Positions 8,863-17,584 of a stretch of DNA of 64,000 nucleotides are shown piece after piece. The position numbers and the translations under genes are program-made. Every line of letters starts with the position of its first letter. Position 1 is the stretch's first letter. The DNA is from Rugamonas rivuli (GTDB lineage Bacteria > Pseudomonadota > Gammaproteobacteria > Burkholderiales > Burkholderiaceae_D). The notes below the pieces were generated by a model. It had not been told where the DNA came from and did no database searches. It saw nothing but the letters and a program-made list of their open reading frames with translations. The stretch is from assembly GCF_009380165.1 (NCBI RefSeq), contig NZ_WHUF01000002.1, positions 434,001-498,000 on the forward strand. The letters are read 5' to 3'.

Positions 8863-8998
8863 TGGCGGGGCGATCCGGTGGCTTGTGCCTTTAAAGCCAC
8901 CACAGCCGAGTTCTATCGGACTATGATCGAAAGCAGGGGGACCGCTGCAGGGGCTTGTAGCGGGGCGGTCCAGTGATCGGCACTCACGAAAGCGCGAC

Positions 8999-11014
8999 AT
9001 GGACAAGCACACCTCTCTTGGCGGGCTGCGGTTGGGGCACAAATTCCTGATCCTGAGCCTGATTGCCGTGATACTGGCGAGCATACCGACCTGGCTGTAC
9101 ATGCGGGAAGCGGGCAAATCGCTGGATGCCTACCTGGATGAGCGTACCGGCGTCCCCGCCGTGCTCGACGGCCTGCGTGTGGTGCAGCTGACCCAGCAGC
9201 ACCGGGGCTTGTCGGCGCTGGTGCTGGGCGGAGTGGCGGCCGCCGAAGAGAAGCGCGCGGCCAAGCAAAAAGAGGCCGACAGCGCCTACGCGACCACCGA
9301 TGCGCTGGTGAAAAGCCTGCATGACACCACCTTGGACGCCGCCTGGTCGCAGGCGCGCGGCGATTGGGAAACCTTGCGCAGCCAGGTCTCCAACAAAAGC
9401 ATCTCGGTCACGCAAAGCTATGCCGCGCATACGGCGCTGGTGCCCAAGCTGCTCAAGGTGAACGACCTGATCGGCGATTTCTACGGCCTCAGCCTCGACC
9501 CCGACCGCGACACCTACCAACTGATCCAGGCCATGTTCTACCAGCTGCCCTACCTGGCCGAGGAGCTGGGCAAGACGCGCGCGCGCGGCGCCGGCTTGCT
9601 GGCGAAGAAGGAGGCGAGCCCGACCGACCGTCTGCAACTGTCGTCCATCGTGGCGCGCGTGACGGACCGGCTGGACCAGACGCTGACCGCCTTCTACAAG
9701 GCCACCCGCTACAACGGCGACTTTGAAACCACGCTGGCCCCGGCCATGCGCGACGCCGACCAGGCCGCGCGCCAGATTATCGATCTGGCCAACCGCGAGA
9801 TCGTGCAGCCCGAGGCGCTGACCTATTCGGCGGAAAACTATGTGGCGCTGTCGACCAAGGCCATCGACCTGCAGTTCGCGCTCAACGCGGCGGCCAGCAA
9901 ACAGCTCGACACCATCCTCGCCGACAAGATCGGCGCCTTCTACGTCACCCGCTGGACGATGCTGGGCGCCATGCTGGGCCTGCTGGCGCTGGCAGGCTAT
10001 GTGGCGTTGCTGATCTCGCGGTCGGTGACGCGGCCGCTGAACAATGCCATCGCCGTGGCGCAGAGCGTGGCGCGCGGCAATCTGGTCAACGACTTCGACG
10101 TCGGCGCTCCCAACGAAGTGGGGCAGATGCTGCGCGCGCTGCGCGACATGAACGACAGCCTGCGCGGCATCGTCGGCGAGGTGCGCGGCAGCATCGACCA
10201 TATCAGCGCGGCCACCCGCGATATCGCCAGCGGCAATGCCGATGTCTCGGCACGGCTGGAATCGCAGGCCTCCAATCTGGAGGAGACCGCCTCGTCGATG
10301 GAAGAGCTGACCTCGACCGTGCGCCAGAATGCCGACAACGCGCGCCAGGCCAACCAGCTGGTGATCAGCGCGGCCGGTGTCGCCACCCATGGTGGCGAGG
10401 TGGTGTCGCAGGTGGTGCAGACGATGGGCGAGATCAACGAGAGTTCGCACAAGATCGTCGACATCATCAGCGTGATCGACGGCATCGCCTTCCAGACCAA
10501 TATCCTGGCGCTGAACGCGGCGGTGGAAGCGGCGCGCGCGGGCGAGCAGGGCCGTGGTTTCGCGGTGGTCGCCAGCGAGGTGCGCAACCTGGCGCAGCGC
10601 TCGGCCGCCGCCGCCAAGGAAATCAAGGAGCTGATCGGCCGCAGCGTCGAGAAGGTCGAGATCGGCAACCGTCTGGCCGACCAGGCCGGCGAGGCGATGG
10701 GCGAGATCGTCAGCAGCGTGCAGCGCATCACCATCATCATGTCGGACATCGCCACCGCGTCGGCCGAGCAGGGCACGGGCATCGAGCAGGTCAACGAGGC
10801 CGTCACGCAGATGGACGACATGACCCAGCAGAACGCCGCCCTGGTCGAACAGACGGCGGCGGCCTCGGCCAGCCTGGAAGAGCAGACCCAGCAACTGGTG
10901 GGGGCGATGAGCCGCTTCGTGCTGGGCACCGAGGAGCGTGGCGGCGCCCCGGCGCCGCGTCCGGCCGCGCGGCCTGTGGCGAAACAACAACGTTTAGCGA
11001 TCCGCCATGCCTGA
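8999..11014 (+). CDS. Methyl-accepting chemotaxis protein
   Basis: A 671-residue transmembrane chemoreceptor. TM1 is at about residues 14-34 (FLILSLIAVILASIPTWLYM), followed by a periplasmic sensor of about 285 residues rich in helices (QLTQQHRGLSALVLGG), TM2 at about 320-340 (MLGLLALAGYVALLIS), HAMP to about 395, and a signalling domain. The conserved hairpin tip VIDGIAFQTNILALNAAVEAARAGEQ lies near residues 493-518 and contacts CheA/CheW. There is no C-terminal CheR pentapeptide. The length and periplasmic helices suggest a small-molecule sensor, but the ligand is unknown. It is a monocistronic gene. Confidence 0.93.
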   Translation: MDKHTSLGGLRLGHKFLILSLIAVILASIPTWLYMREAGKSLDAYLDERTGVPAVLDGLRVVQLTQQHRGLSALVLGGVAAAEEKRAAKQKEADSAYATTDALVKSLHDTTLDAAWSQARGDWETLRSQVSNKSISVTQSYAAHTALVPKLLKVNDLIGDFYGLSLDPDRDTYQLIQAMFYQLPYLAEELGKTRARGAGLLAKKEASPTDRLQLSSIVARVTDRLDQTLTAFYKATRYNGDFETTLAPAMRDADQAARQIIDLANREIVQPEALTYSAENYVALSTKAIDLQFALNAAASKQLDTILADKIGAFYVTRWTMLGAMLGLLALAGYVALLISRSVTRPLNNAIAVAQSVARGNLVNDFDVGAPNEVGQMLRALRDMNDSLRGIVGEVRGSIDHISAATRDIASGNADVSARLESQASNLEETASSMEELTSTVRQNADNARQANQLVISAAGVATHGGEVVSQVVQTMGEINESSHKIVDIISVIDGIAFQTNILALNAAVEAARAGEQGRGFAVVASEVRNLAQRSAAAAKEIKELIGRSVEKVEIGNRLADQAGEAMGEIVSSVQRITIIMSDIATASAEQGTGIEQVNEAVTQMDDMTQQNAALVEQTAAASASLEEQTQQLVGAMSRFVLGTEERGGAPAPRPAARPVAKQQRLAIRHA

Positions 11015-11329
11015 GCGGCAAGCTTGAGCAATTCTTCATACGCCCGGCCGGGACGGACTGTTTGACCTTTTATTATTCAGTCCGCCCTGCTGGCGCACCA
11101 AATTTCTATCAGTAAATTCCACTTTGCTTATATTGCGCTTGCAATACCTGCTATCAATGAAAGAAAATACCGCCTTTTTGCAAGACGGTGCATTCTAAGC
11201 ATCGAAAACGGCTTCAACTCCGCTTGCGCTGCCACGGTCACGTCAGATGATCGGACAGTATCAAAAGAAAGAGAGAACAGGAGACACACTGTTTTTTACT
11301 CTTTGCGTTACCTCAAATCGGGATATTGA
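11015..11329. other. Intergenic region upstream of the TonB receptor
   Basis: About 315 bases with no credible gene. It is AT-richer than the flanks and presumably holds the receptor's promoter. I see no Fur box or riboswitch that I would defend. Confidence 0.5.
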
Positions 11330-13516
11330 ATGATCAAACTGTCGAAGATGCACAAGCGCTTGCTGGCGCTGAGCGCTGTTATGCCTATCGGTTCCGCCAT
11401 CGCGCAAACCGCCGTCCAGCCACAGCTGGAAACCGTGACCGTCACTGCCCAGCGCCGTGCCGAGAACATCAAGGATGTACCGGTCTCCGTCACCCTGCTG
11501 AAGGATGAGAAGCTGGACGTGCTGCTGTCCGGCGGCCAGGATATCCGCGTGCTGGCCGGCAAAGTGCCGTCGCTGAACGTGGAATCGTCGAACGGCCGTA
11601 CCTTCCCGCGCTTCTACATCCGCGGCTACGGCAACACCGACTTCAGCACCTTCGCTTCGCAGCCGGTATCGCTGGTGTATGACGACGTGGTGCAGGAAAA
11701 CGGCATCCTGAAAGGCTACCCGATGTTCGACGTGGCCGGCGTGGAAGTGCTGCGCGGCCCGCAGGGCACGCTGTTCGGCCGCAACACCCCGGCCGGCGTG
11801 GTCAAGTTTGAATCGGAAAAACCGAACACCAAGAAAATCGAGGGTTACTACAATCTGTCGTGGGCCACCCACAACACCATCAATGCCGAAGGCGCCGTCA
11901 ACGTGCCGCTGTCGAGCGAGTGGGCGATGCGCGTATCGACGCTGCGCCAGCACCGCGACAACTTCGTCGACAACACCTTCACCAAGCAGAACGACGTGCT
12001 GGAAGGCTACAACGAACACGCCGAGCGCGTGCAGTTCCTGTACACCCCAAGCACCACCTTCAGCGCCTTGTTCAACGTGCACTCGCGCACCACCGACGGC
12101 AGCGCCCGTCTGTTCCGCGCCAACCTGATCAAGAAGGGCACCAACGACTTCGCTGACGGCTACGACTTCACCAAGATCGCCACCAACGGCCAGAACACGC
12201 AGAGCCTGAGCACCAACGGCGCCAACGCCCGCCTGACCTGGGACCTGGGTGCGGTCAAGCTGTTCTCGATCACCGGCTACGAAGCCGTGGACGACTACTA
12301 CAGCCGCGGCGACATCGACGGCGGCAGCCCGGCCGGTCCTGGCTTCATTCCCTTCCAGGTGCAGACCGGCGGGGGCTTGAGCGGCCTGCACCAGTACACC
12401 CAGGAGTTCCGTGTCGAGTCGAAGAATGCGGGTCCGCTGAACTGGCAGACCGGCGTCTACTACTTCAAGGAAAGCGCCAGCGGTTACACCAACAACTTCG
12501 ACAGCAACACCCAGCTGCAGACCTCGCACCTGGCCAGCCATCAGAACAACACCGCTGCTGCAGTGTTCGGTTCGCTGACCTATGACGTGTCGGACCAGCT
12601 GGTGCTGCGCGGCGGTGTGCGCTACACCAACGACAAGAAGGACTTCGCCACCACCGCGCGCATGAACGTCACGCAGACCGGTCCTGATTCGGTCGACGAG
12701 AGCAAGCACAAGGCCAACTGGGACATGAGCGCGACCTACAAGATCAACAAGGACGTCAACGCCTACGCTCGCGTAGCGACCGGCTTCCGCGCGCCGAGTA
12801 TCGCTGCCGCCTCGGCATCGGTGCCGATCACCGTGGCCGATGCTGAAACCATCACCTCGTACGAAGCCGGCATCAAGGCCGACCTGTTCAACCGCCGCGC
12901 CCGCGCATCGTTCAGCGTCTACAACTACGATGTGAAGAACCAGCAGCTGACCGTGGTTGGCGGTAACTCCAACGTCACCAAGCTGATCAACGCAGCCAAG
13001 ACGGTGGGCCGTGGCGTGGAAGCGGACTTCGAAGCCTTCATCACGCCGGACTTCAAAGTCACGGCCGGCGGTTCGTACAACTTCACCGAGATCAAGGATC
13101 CATCGCTGTCCGTGGCCAAATGCGGTTCGTGCACCGTGACCAATCCGCTGAACGCGGCCGGCCGCGTCGTCATCGACGGCAACCCGCTGCCACAGGCGCC
13201 GAAGTACATCCTGAACGCCACCGCGCGCTACAACTGGGCGCTGGCCGACGGCAACCTGTTCGTGCTGACCGACTGGGCTTACCGCAGCAAGATCAACTTC
13301 TTCCTGTACGAAGCCAAGGAATTCACCGGCAAGCCTATGCTTGAAGGCGGCCTGCGCGTGGGTTACAACTGGCAGGGCGGCAAGTACGAAGTGGCGGCGT
13401 TTGGTCGCAACATCACCAACACCGAGCGCATCACCGGCGCGATCGACTTCAACAATCTGACCGGCTTCGTCAACGAACCGCGTCAGTTCGGTGTGCAGTT
13501 CAAGGGCGGCTTCTGA
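11330..13516 (+). CDS. TonB-dependent outer-membrane receptor
   Basis: A 728-residue outer-membrane active transporter with a signal peptide (MHKRLLALSAVMPIGSAIAQ), then a TonB-box-like ETVTVTAQRR. The plug domain contains VPVSVTLL, PRFYIRGYGNTDF and the VEVLRGPQGTLFGRNTPAGVV motif. A 22-strand-type barrel ends in an aromatic residue (VQFKGGF). The VTAQRRAENIKDVPVSV form is the subclass often linked to carbohydrate, nickel or complex organic substrates rather than classical siderophores, but no neighbouring gene defines the ligand. In-frame ATG at 11348 is an alternative start. Confidence 0.92.
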   Translation: MIKLSKMHKRLLALSAVMPIGSAIAQTAVQPQLETVTVTAQRRAENIKDVPVSVTLLKDEKLDVLLSGGQDIRVLAGKVPSLNVESSNGRTFPRFYIRGYGNTDFSTFASQPVSLVYDDVVQENGILKGYPMFDVAGVEVLRGPQGTLFGRNTPAGVVKFESEKPNTKKIEGYYNLSWATHNTINAEGAVNVPLSSEWAMRVSTLRQHRDNFVDNTFTKQNDVLEGYNEHAERVQFLYTPSTTFSALFNVHSRTTDGSARLFRANLIKKGTNDFADGYDFTKIATNGQNTQSLSTNGANARLTWDLGAVKLFSITGYEAVDDYYSRGDIDGGSPAGPGFIPFQVQTGGGLSGLHQYTQEFRVESKNAGPLNWQTGVYYFKESASGYTNNFDSNTQLQTSHLASHQNNTAAAVFGSLTYDVSDQLVLRGGVRYTNDKKDFATTARMNVTQTGPDSVDESKHKANWDMSATYKINKDVNAYARVATGFRAPSIAAASASVPITVADAETITSYEAGIKADLFNRRARASFSVYNYDVKNQQLTVVGGNSNVTKLINAAKTVGRGVEADFEAFITPDFKVTAGGSYNFTEIKDPSLSVAKCGSCTVTNPLNAAGRVVIDGNPLPQAPKYILNATARYNWALADGNLFVLTDWAYRSKINFFLYEAKEFTGKPMLEGGLRVGYNWQGGKYEVAAFGRNITNTERITGAIDFNNLTGFVNEPRQFGVQFKGGF

Positions 13517-13580
13517 TTTTTGGAATTTTTCCCGCTAGCCTAGACAGCTAGAAATTGGCCGTATATAATGCGGCCTCTTT

Positions 13581-13656
13581 TCCCTGATAGCTCAGTTGGT
13601 AGAGCGACGGACTGTTAATCCGCAGGTCCCTGGTTCGAGTCCAGGTCGGGGAGCCA
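13581..13656 (+). tRNA. tRNA-Asn (GUU), copy 3
   Basis: Same 76-nt sequence as copy 1, with encoded CCA and anticodon GTT. It is followed by a terminator homologous to the one behind copy 2. Confidence 0.97.
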
Positions 13657-13677
13657 GAATTTTAGTAGTACAGGATT

Positions 13678-13713
13678 AAGGGGTTACATGCCTAGGCGTG
13701 TAACCCCTTTTTT
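13678..13713 (+). terminator. Intrinsic terminator after tRNA-Asn copy 3
   Basis: Stem AAGGGGTTACATG (13678-13690) with CGTGTAACCCCTT (13697-13709) and a six-T run. It differs from the copy-2 element mainly in the loop. Confidence 0.85.
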
Positions 13714-13912
13714 CGTTTTGGGACGGTAGGCAGTCCTTGGGCATAGTTCCCATGAGATCCGGCGGATCAAGCGGTATTTTGAGCGTCTGGCGAACTGGTG
13801 GCGATTCAGCTATGCTATTAAAACTAATTAATATTTTGCAATAGTCAATTGCGAAAGCGCTTGCGTAACTGCTATTTCGATTCATTGTGGCCGACCGAGA
13901 AAAAGGAAGAGA

Positions 13913-14380
13913 ATGAACAGCGTTTACACTATGAAGGGTGTACAAGATTCACTTGAGGTGTTTGAGGACAAAGTTACGATAACTCCGAAGGGTATTCTTG
14001 GCTTTATGAATAAAGGGCTGAAAGGCACAAAGACGATACCGTTTAGTTCAATCATGGCTATCCAGTTTAAGGAAGCCGGGGCACTGTTCAGTGGCTATTT
14101 GCAGTTCACCATCCCTGGTGGCAACGAAAGTCGCGGTGGAGTGTTTTCCGCAGCTAGCGATGAGAACTCCTTTATGTTTGCAAACAAGAGCAATAATGAG
14201 TTGGCAGCGACAATCAAGGAGCACATCGAACAAAAGGTGCGGGAATTACGAGTACCTTCCGTCGTAGCTCAGCCAGTAACCAGTCTTGCTGATGAATTGC
14301 AAAAATTAAGCGGTTTGCGTGATAGTGGCATTCTTTCCGAGCAAGAGTTTCAGGCTGCTAAATTGCGTTTGATTTCCTAA
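13913..14380 (+). CDS. DUF4429-like / SHOCT domain protein
   Basis: 155 residues. The first ~110 residues form a PH-like DUF4429-type domain (LEVFEDKVTITPKGILGFMNKGLKGTKTIPFSSIMAIQFKEAG ... GYLQFTIPGG). The last 30 form a SHOCT motif (DELQKLSGLRDSGILSEQEFQAAKLRLIS), a short C-terminal domain found on many oligomerising proteins. The start is backed by AGGAAGAG just before ATG. It follows tRNA copy 3 and its terminator and has lower GC than neighbours, so it looks acquired. Its role is unknown. Confidence 0.8.
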   Translation: MNSVYTMKGVQDSLEVFEDKVTITPKGILGFMNKGLKGTKTIPFSSIMAIQFKEAGALFSGYLQFTIPGGNESRGGVFSAASDENSFMFANKSNNELAATIKEHIEQKVRELRVPSVVAQPVTSLADELQKLSGLRDSGILSEQEFQAAKLRLIS

Positions 14381-14464
14381 CCGTATTTCTCCGTCTGGTT
14401 CTCCTTGTGATCCGCAAACGTTGAGGCCAACTAGGAGATTGCAACATTTAAAATGTTGTAGAAG

Positions 14465-14495
14465 AAGCCCCGACGGGAAACCATTGGGGCTTTTT
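14465..14495 (+). terminator. Intrinsic terminator after the DUF4429/SHOCT gene
   Basis: AAGCCCC (14465-14471) pairs with GGGGCTT (14486-14492), then a T run. It is preceded by a second hairpin, CAACATTTAAAATGTTG, near 14442. Confidence 0.75.
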
Positions 14496-14553
14496 CATTG
14501 CCAGATCGCCATGTCTTTCATGCTATATTTTGTGTCTTATCACTGAGACGGAG

Positions 14554-15750
14554 ATGGCGCAGATGTTGACGAGATTGTTTGCAGCGGTGGTGCTGGCGTT
14601 GCCGATGGCGGCCGCTCTGTGTGCGGAACCCTTGCCGGTCCAGGTGCGCCTGACGCACGTGGCGCCCGACACCTGGCGCGCGGACTATCAATTCTCGCAA
14701 CCGGTGACGGCGATGCGGTTCGAGCCGGTCGGCGACTTGCGCAAGTTCGCCTGGAAGGTGCTGACGCCGGGCGTGGCGCTGACCACCGGCGCCACCTACG
14801 ACGCGCTGGCCGCCACCGACGGCAAGCCGCTGCGGCAGCTCTCCGTGGAAATCTCGGCCATTGATCAACCGCTGGGCAAGTACTACCTGGCGACCGACCG
14901 GTTTTCGGATGGCGGCCGCCTCATCTACCTGGGCTTCTTGCAAGGCGAGGCGTTGCAGGACAAGGCGGTGCGCGATATCGCAGCCAACTTCACGCTGCAA
15001 GGACTCGGCAAGGAAAACGTGCTGATGCCGGCCGTCGCAACCGCTCCTGCCGGCAGCGCGACGCCGTATGCCTACTTCGGCCCGCAGTCACCGGTCACTG
15101 CCGGCGAGGGGCAAGTGCTGCTTGATCCTCAACTCTCAGCCTGGGCCAAAAGCCTGCTGCTCGACACGACCGCCAAGATGTCCGTCTACTACAGCGCGGC
15201 CTACGGGCAGAAGCTGAGGCAACCCATGCTGCTGATGGTGGCCGTCAACGATACCACCACGCCGGGCCTGTCGTTCAAGGGTGGAGTGATCGGCGCGCAG
15301 ATCGCCTACCGCCTCGGCGGCACGGCCTTGCTGACCCCTGAAAGCCCGAAGAAGCGGGAGATCATCACCCAGGTGGTGGCGCATGAAATGGCGCATCTGT
15401 GGCAGGGCAATGTACGCCGTGGCGGCGTCAGCGAACAGTCGCCGCCGTGGGTGCACGAAGGCGGCGCCGAGGCGATGGCGCTCGACGGCCTGCTGCGCAC
15501 CGGCATCTGGAGCGCCGAGCAAGGCAAGGCCTACACTGACGCCACCCTGGGCGAATGCGAAAAGCTGGAACACAGCTTCGCCACCTATCGCGGCATCTAC
15601 GCCTGCGGCTTCGAGCGCTTCAACCGGCTCAAGGTCGACATCGTGCCGCTGTGGCGCGACATGATCGCGGCAGCCGACGGCAAAGGCGAAATCTACAGCG
15701 AAGCCATGGTCGATGCGCTGGCCGCGCGCGGAGGCAAGGCCGCGCCTTGA
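14554..15750 (+). CDS. Secreted gluzincin-type metallopeptidase, HExxH motif
   Basis: About 398 residues. It has a signal peptide (MLTRLFAAVVLALPMAAALCA) and an N-terminal beta-rich domain (RLTHVAPDTWRADYQFSQPVTAMRFE) like that of M1/M61 peptidases. The zinc site is HEMAH, and the third ligand is probably the glutamate in HEGGAEAMAL about 35 residues on. I cannot place it in a named subfamily. ATG 14554 follows GAGACGGAG; an in-frame ATG at 14563 would also keep the signal peptide. The stop abuts the convergent gene on the minus strand with no gap. Confidence 0.75.
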   Translation: MAQMLTRLFAAVVLALPMAAALCAEPLPVQVRLTHVAPDTWRADYQFSQPVTAMRFEPVGDLRKFAWKVLTPGVALTTGATYDALAATDGKPLRQLSVEISAIDQPLGKYYLATDRFSDGGRLIYLGFLQGEALQDKAVRDIAANFTLQGLGKENVLMPAVATAPAGSATPYAYFGPQSPVTAGEGQVLLDPQLSAWAKSLLLDTTAKMSVYYSAAYGQKLRQPMLLMVAVNDTTTPGLSFKGGVIGAQIAYRLGGTALLTPESPKKREIITQVVAHEMAHLWQGNVRRGGVSEQSPPWVHEGGAEAMALDGLLRTGIWSAEQGKAYTDATLGECEKLEHSFATYRGIYACGFERFNRLKVDIVPLWRDMIAAADGKGEIYSEAMVDALAARGGKAAP

Positions 15751-16515
15751 TCAGTGCGCGGGGGCGTTGCAGGCCGGGTCGGCATCCCAGCGGCCTGAGC
15801 AGATACGCGACCGGCACAACATGCCTTCGATCAGCCCCAGCTGCTTGCAGCGCGCCAGCAGTTGCGCGGTGCTGTCGCCTTCCTGACGCTCGACTACGTC
15901 GCGGCTGCGCTCGGGCAGCACGGTAGCCGGCTTGGCCGCGTGGGCGACCAGTGCGGTGAGCAGGGCGACGTCGGTGTCGCCGCTTGTGGCTGGAGCGGAG
16001 GTGGCGGTGTGCGCCGCCGTCGGACGCGGGCTCGCGGCGCTTGCCATGATGACGCTGCTTGCCGCCGCCGGTTTGTGCGACGTGGATGCCACATGTGGCG
16101 CCTCGGGCTTGGCCTGCGCGACGGCAACTGGCCTGGGCATGGGCGATGCATCGACGGTCGCCGGCGGCCGTGCCACGACCTCGTTGACGATCGCTGCCGG
16201 CTGTTCGGCTTGCACGGCGGCCGGGGCATCCGGTTCGGCCTGGCGCCGCTCGACGGCGCTGTTGACGTGGTCGCGGCTGCGGACCAACGAGCTTGGCGTC
16301 AGCGTCTTCTCGTGCATCAGCCACGCGACCGTGCACATGGTCGCCAGCAGCAGCCCCAGGCCGATGGTCCAGCCGTCGATGGTCCAGCCGGTGGTGCGCG
16401 GCGCTTTGGCGGCGGGACGGGGACCATGCTCCAGGTTCGCCAGGATGCGCTTGCCGCTGTCCGCCGCCGGGCGATTCGAACTCATCAGATCGGGTTTTTG
16501 CTTCGACGTATCCAC
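15751..16515 (-). CDS. Unknown single-pass membrane protein at the edge of the T6SS locus
   Basis: About 254 residues: a cytoplasmic N-terminus, one membrane segment (WTIGLGLLLATMCTVAWLMH), a long Ala/Pro-rich periplasmic linker, and a small cysteine-containing tail (ARCKQLGLIEGMLCRSRICSGRWDADPAC). The start is GTG 16515, because a strong GGAGG lies 7 nt before it; ATG 16485 has no such site. It is divergent from the M15 peptidase-tssM operon. The shape (TM anchor, long linker, small tail) suggests a cell-envelope accessory of the T6SS, which is inference only. Confidence 0.7.
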   Translation of the reverse strand: MDTSKQKPDLMSSNRPAADSGKRILANLEHGPRPAAKAPRTTGWTIDGWTIGLGLLLATMCTVAWLMHEKTLTPSSLVRSRDHVNSAVERRQAEPDAPAAVQAEQPAAIVNEVVARPPATVDASPMPRPVAVAQAKPEAPHVASTSHKPAAASSVIMASAASPRPTAAHTATSAPATSGDTDVALLTALVAHAAKPATVLPERSRDVVERQEGDSTAQLLARCKQLGLIEGMLCRSRICSGRWDADPACNAPAH

Positions 16516-16633
16516 GGTATTTCCTCCGAATTTGATCTGCTCTTTCACGCCGCCGGCGCAAGCGCCTACGATGAAGCGTGCTCGCCCTTCAGTGTCCGAT
16601 CTGCGGTGCGACCTTGCTTTGACGGAGCGCATC

Positions 16634-17473
16634 ATGTTTCTCTTTTCGGTAGTGCTGTTCTTTGTGTTGGCGTGCCTGGGCGCGTGGCTGGCCTTGTTCC
16701 CGGCTGGGCGCGATGTGGTGGCGCAGTCGATGTCGGCCATCGGCCGCCGTATCGGACAGGGATTGCGCGGCGGCTACCGGCAGGGCGCGCAGCAGGCGGC
16801 GCAGGCCGGACGCAGCGCCGGCGGCGGCCTGATGCGCGCGCTGGCGTTTTTGCAGCGGCGTTATCTACTGGTGTTGTCGGCCGCCGTGCTGCTGACCGTG
16901 CCGCCGATGCTGGCGTTGGTGCTCAGCGGACGCAATATGCTGGGCGGCTTCGACAGCGACAGCCACGCCATCAACGACCAGATCGCGGACCTGCTGAAAG
17001 GCGAACAACTGGCGGCGCCGGCGCCGTTGCCGCCGCTGGTGTTCACCACGGCGGAGGTGACGCTGGTGCGCCCCATGCTCGACAGCGCCAACCGCAACTG
17101 GCAGTTGCTCGATCCCGACTTTGCGCAGCGCCTGCTGCTGGTGTTCAAGATCATGAAAGAGAACCACGGCTACGACATGGCGATCCTGGAGGGCTACCGC
17201 AGCCCGGAGCGGCAGAACGCGCTGGCCGCAGCCGGCCCCGCCGTCACCAACGCCAAGGCCTTCCAGAGCTATCACCAGTTCGGCCTGGCGGCGGACTGCG
17301 CCTTCCTGCGCGACGGCAAGCTATTGATTTCGGAGCGCGATCCATGGGCGATGCGCGGCTACCGCTTGTACGGCGAAGCGGCCGAATCGGTCGGCCTGCA
17401 CTGGGGCGGGCGCTGGACCATGATGGACTTCGGCCACACCGAACTGCGCGTGGCAGGCACGGTGCGGAAATAA
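16634..17473 (+). CDS. Membrane-anchored M15 (VanY-type) peptidoglycan peptidase, TagX-like
   Basis: 279 residues with two hydrophobic segments (about 3-22 and 78-97) and a C-terminal LAS metallopeptidase domain. Zinc-site residues seen are His214 and Asp221 in HQFGLAAD, and His268 in DFGHTE; EGYRSPERQ is the usual VanY signature. A family relative, TagX of Acinetobacter, cuts peptidoglycan so the T6SS trans-envelope complex can be inserted. Position directly before tssM supports the same role here (inference). ATG 16634 follows GGAG. Confidence 0.82.
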   Translation: MFLFSVVLFFVLACLGAWLALFPAGRDVVAQSMSAIGRRIGQGLRGGYRQGAQQAAQAGRSAGGGLMRALAFLQRRYLLVLSAAVLLTVPPMLALVLSGRNMLGGFDSDSHAINDQIADLLKGEQLAAPAPLPPLVFTTAEVTLVRPMLDSANRNWQLLDPDFAQRLLLVFKIMKENHGYDMAILEGYRSPERQNALAAAGPAVTNAKAFQSYHQFGLAADCAFLRDGKLLISERDPWAMRGYRLYGEAAESVGLHWGGRWTMMDFGHTELRVAGTVRK

Positions 17474-17584
17474 GACGGCGCACTGACATCGTTGTTTTGC
17501 GTCAAGAAATTGCCGCATTGTTGGTGGCACCATTGACCGGTCCGCTTGCTGCTCAGGCGCTATCGTCCACGCCGGCCTCGACCC

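Noticed and set aside
8984..10990. Long minus-strand open frame (668 codons) opposite the chemoreceptor
   Set aside because: It is a shadow of GC-rich coding DNA: His/Arg-rich composition, no family motifs, fully inside the chemoreceptor gene.
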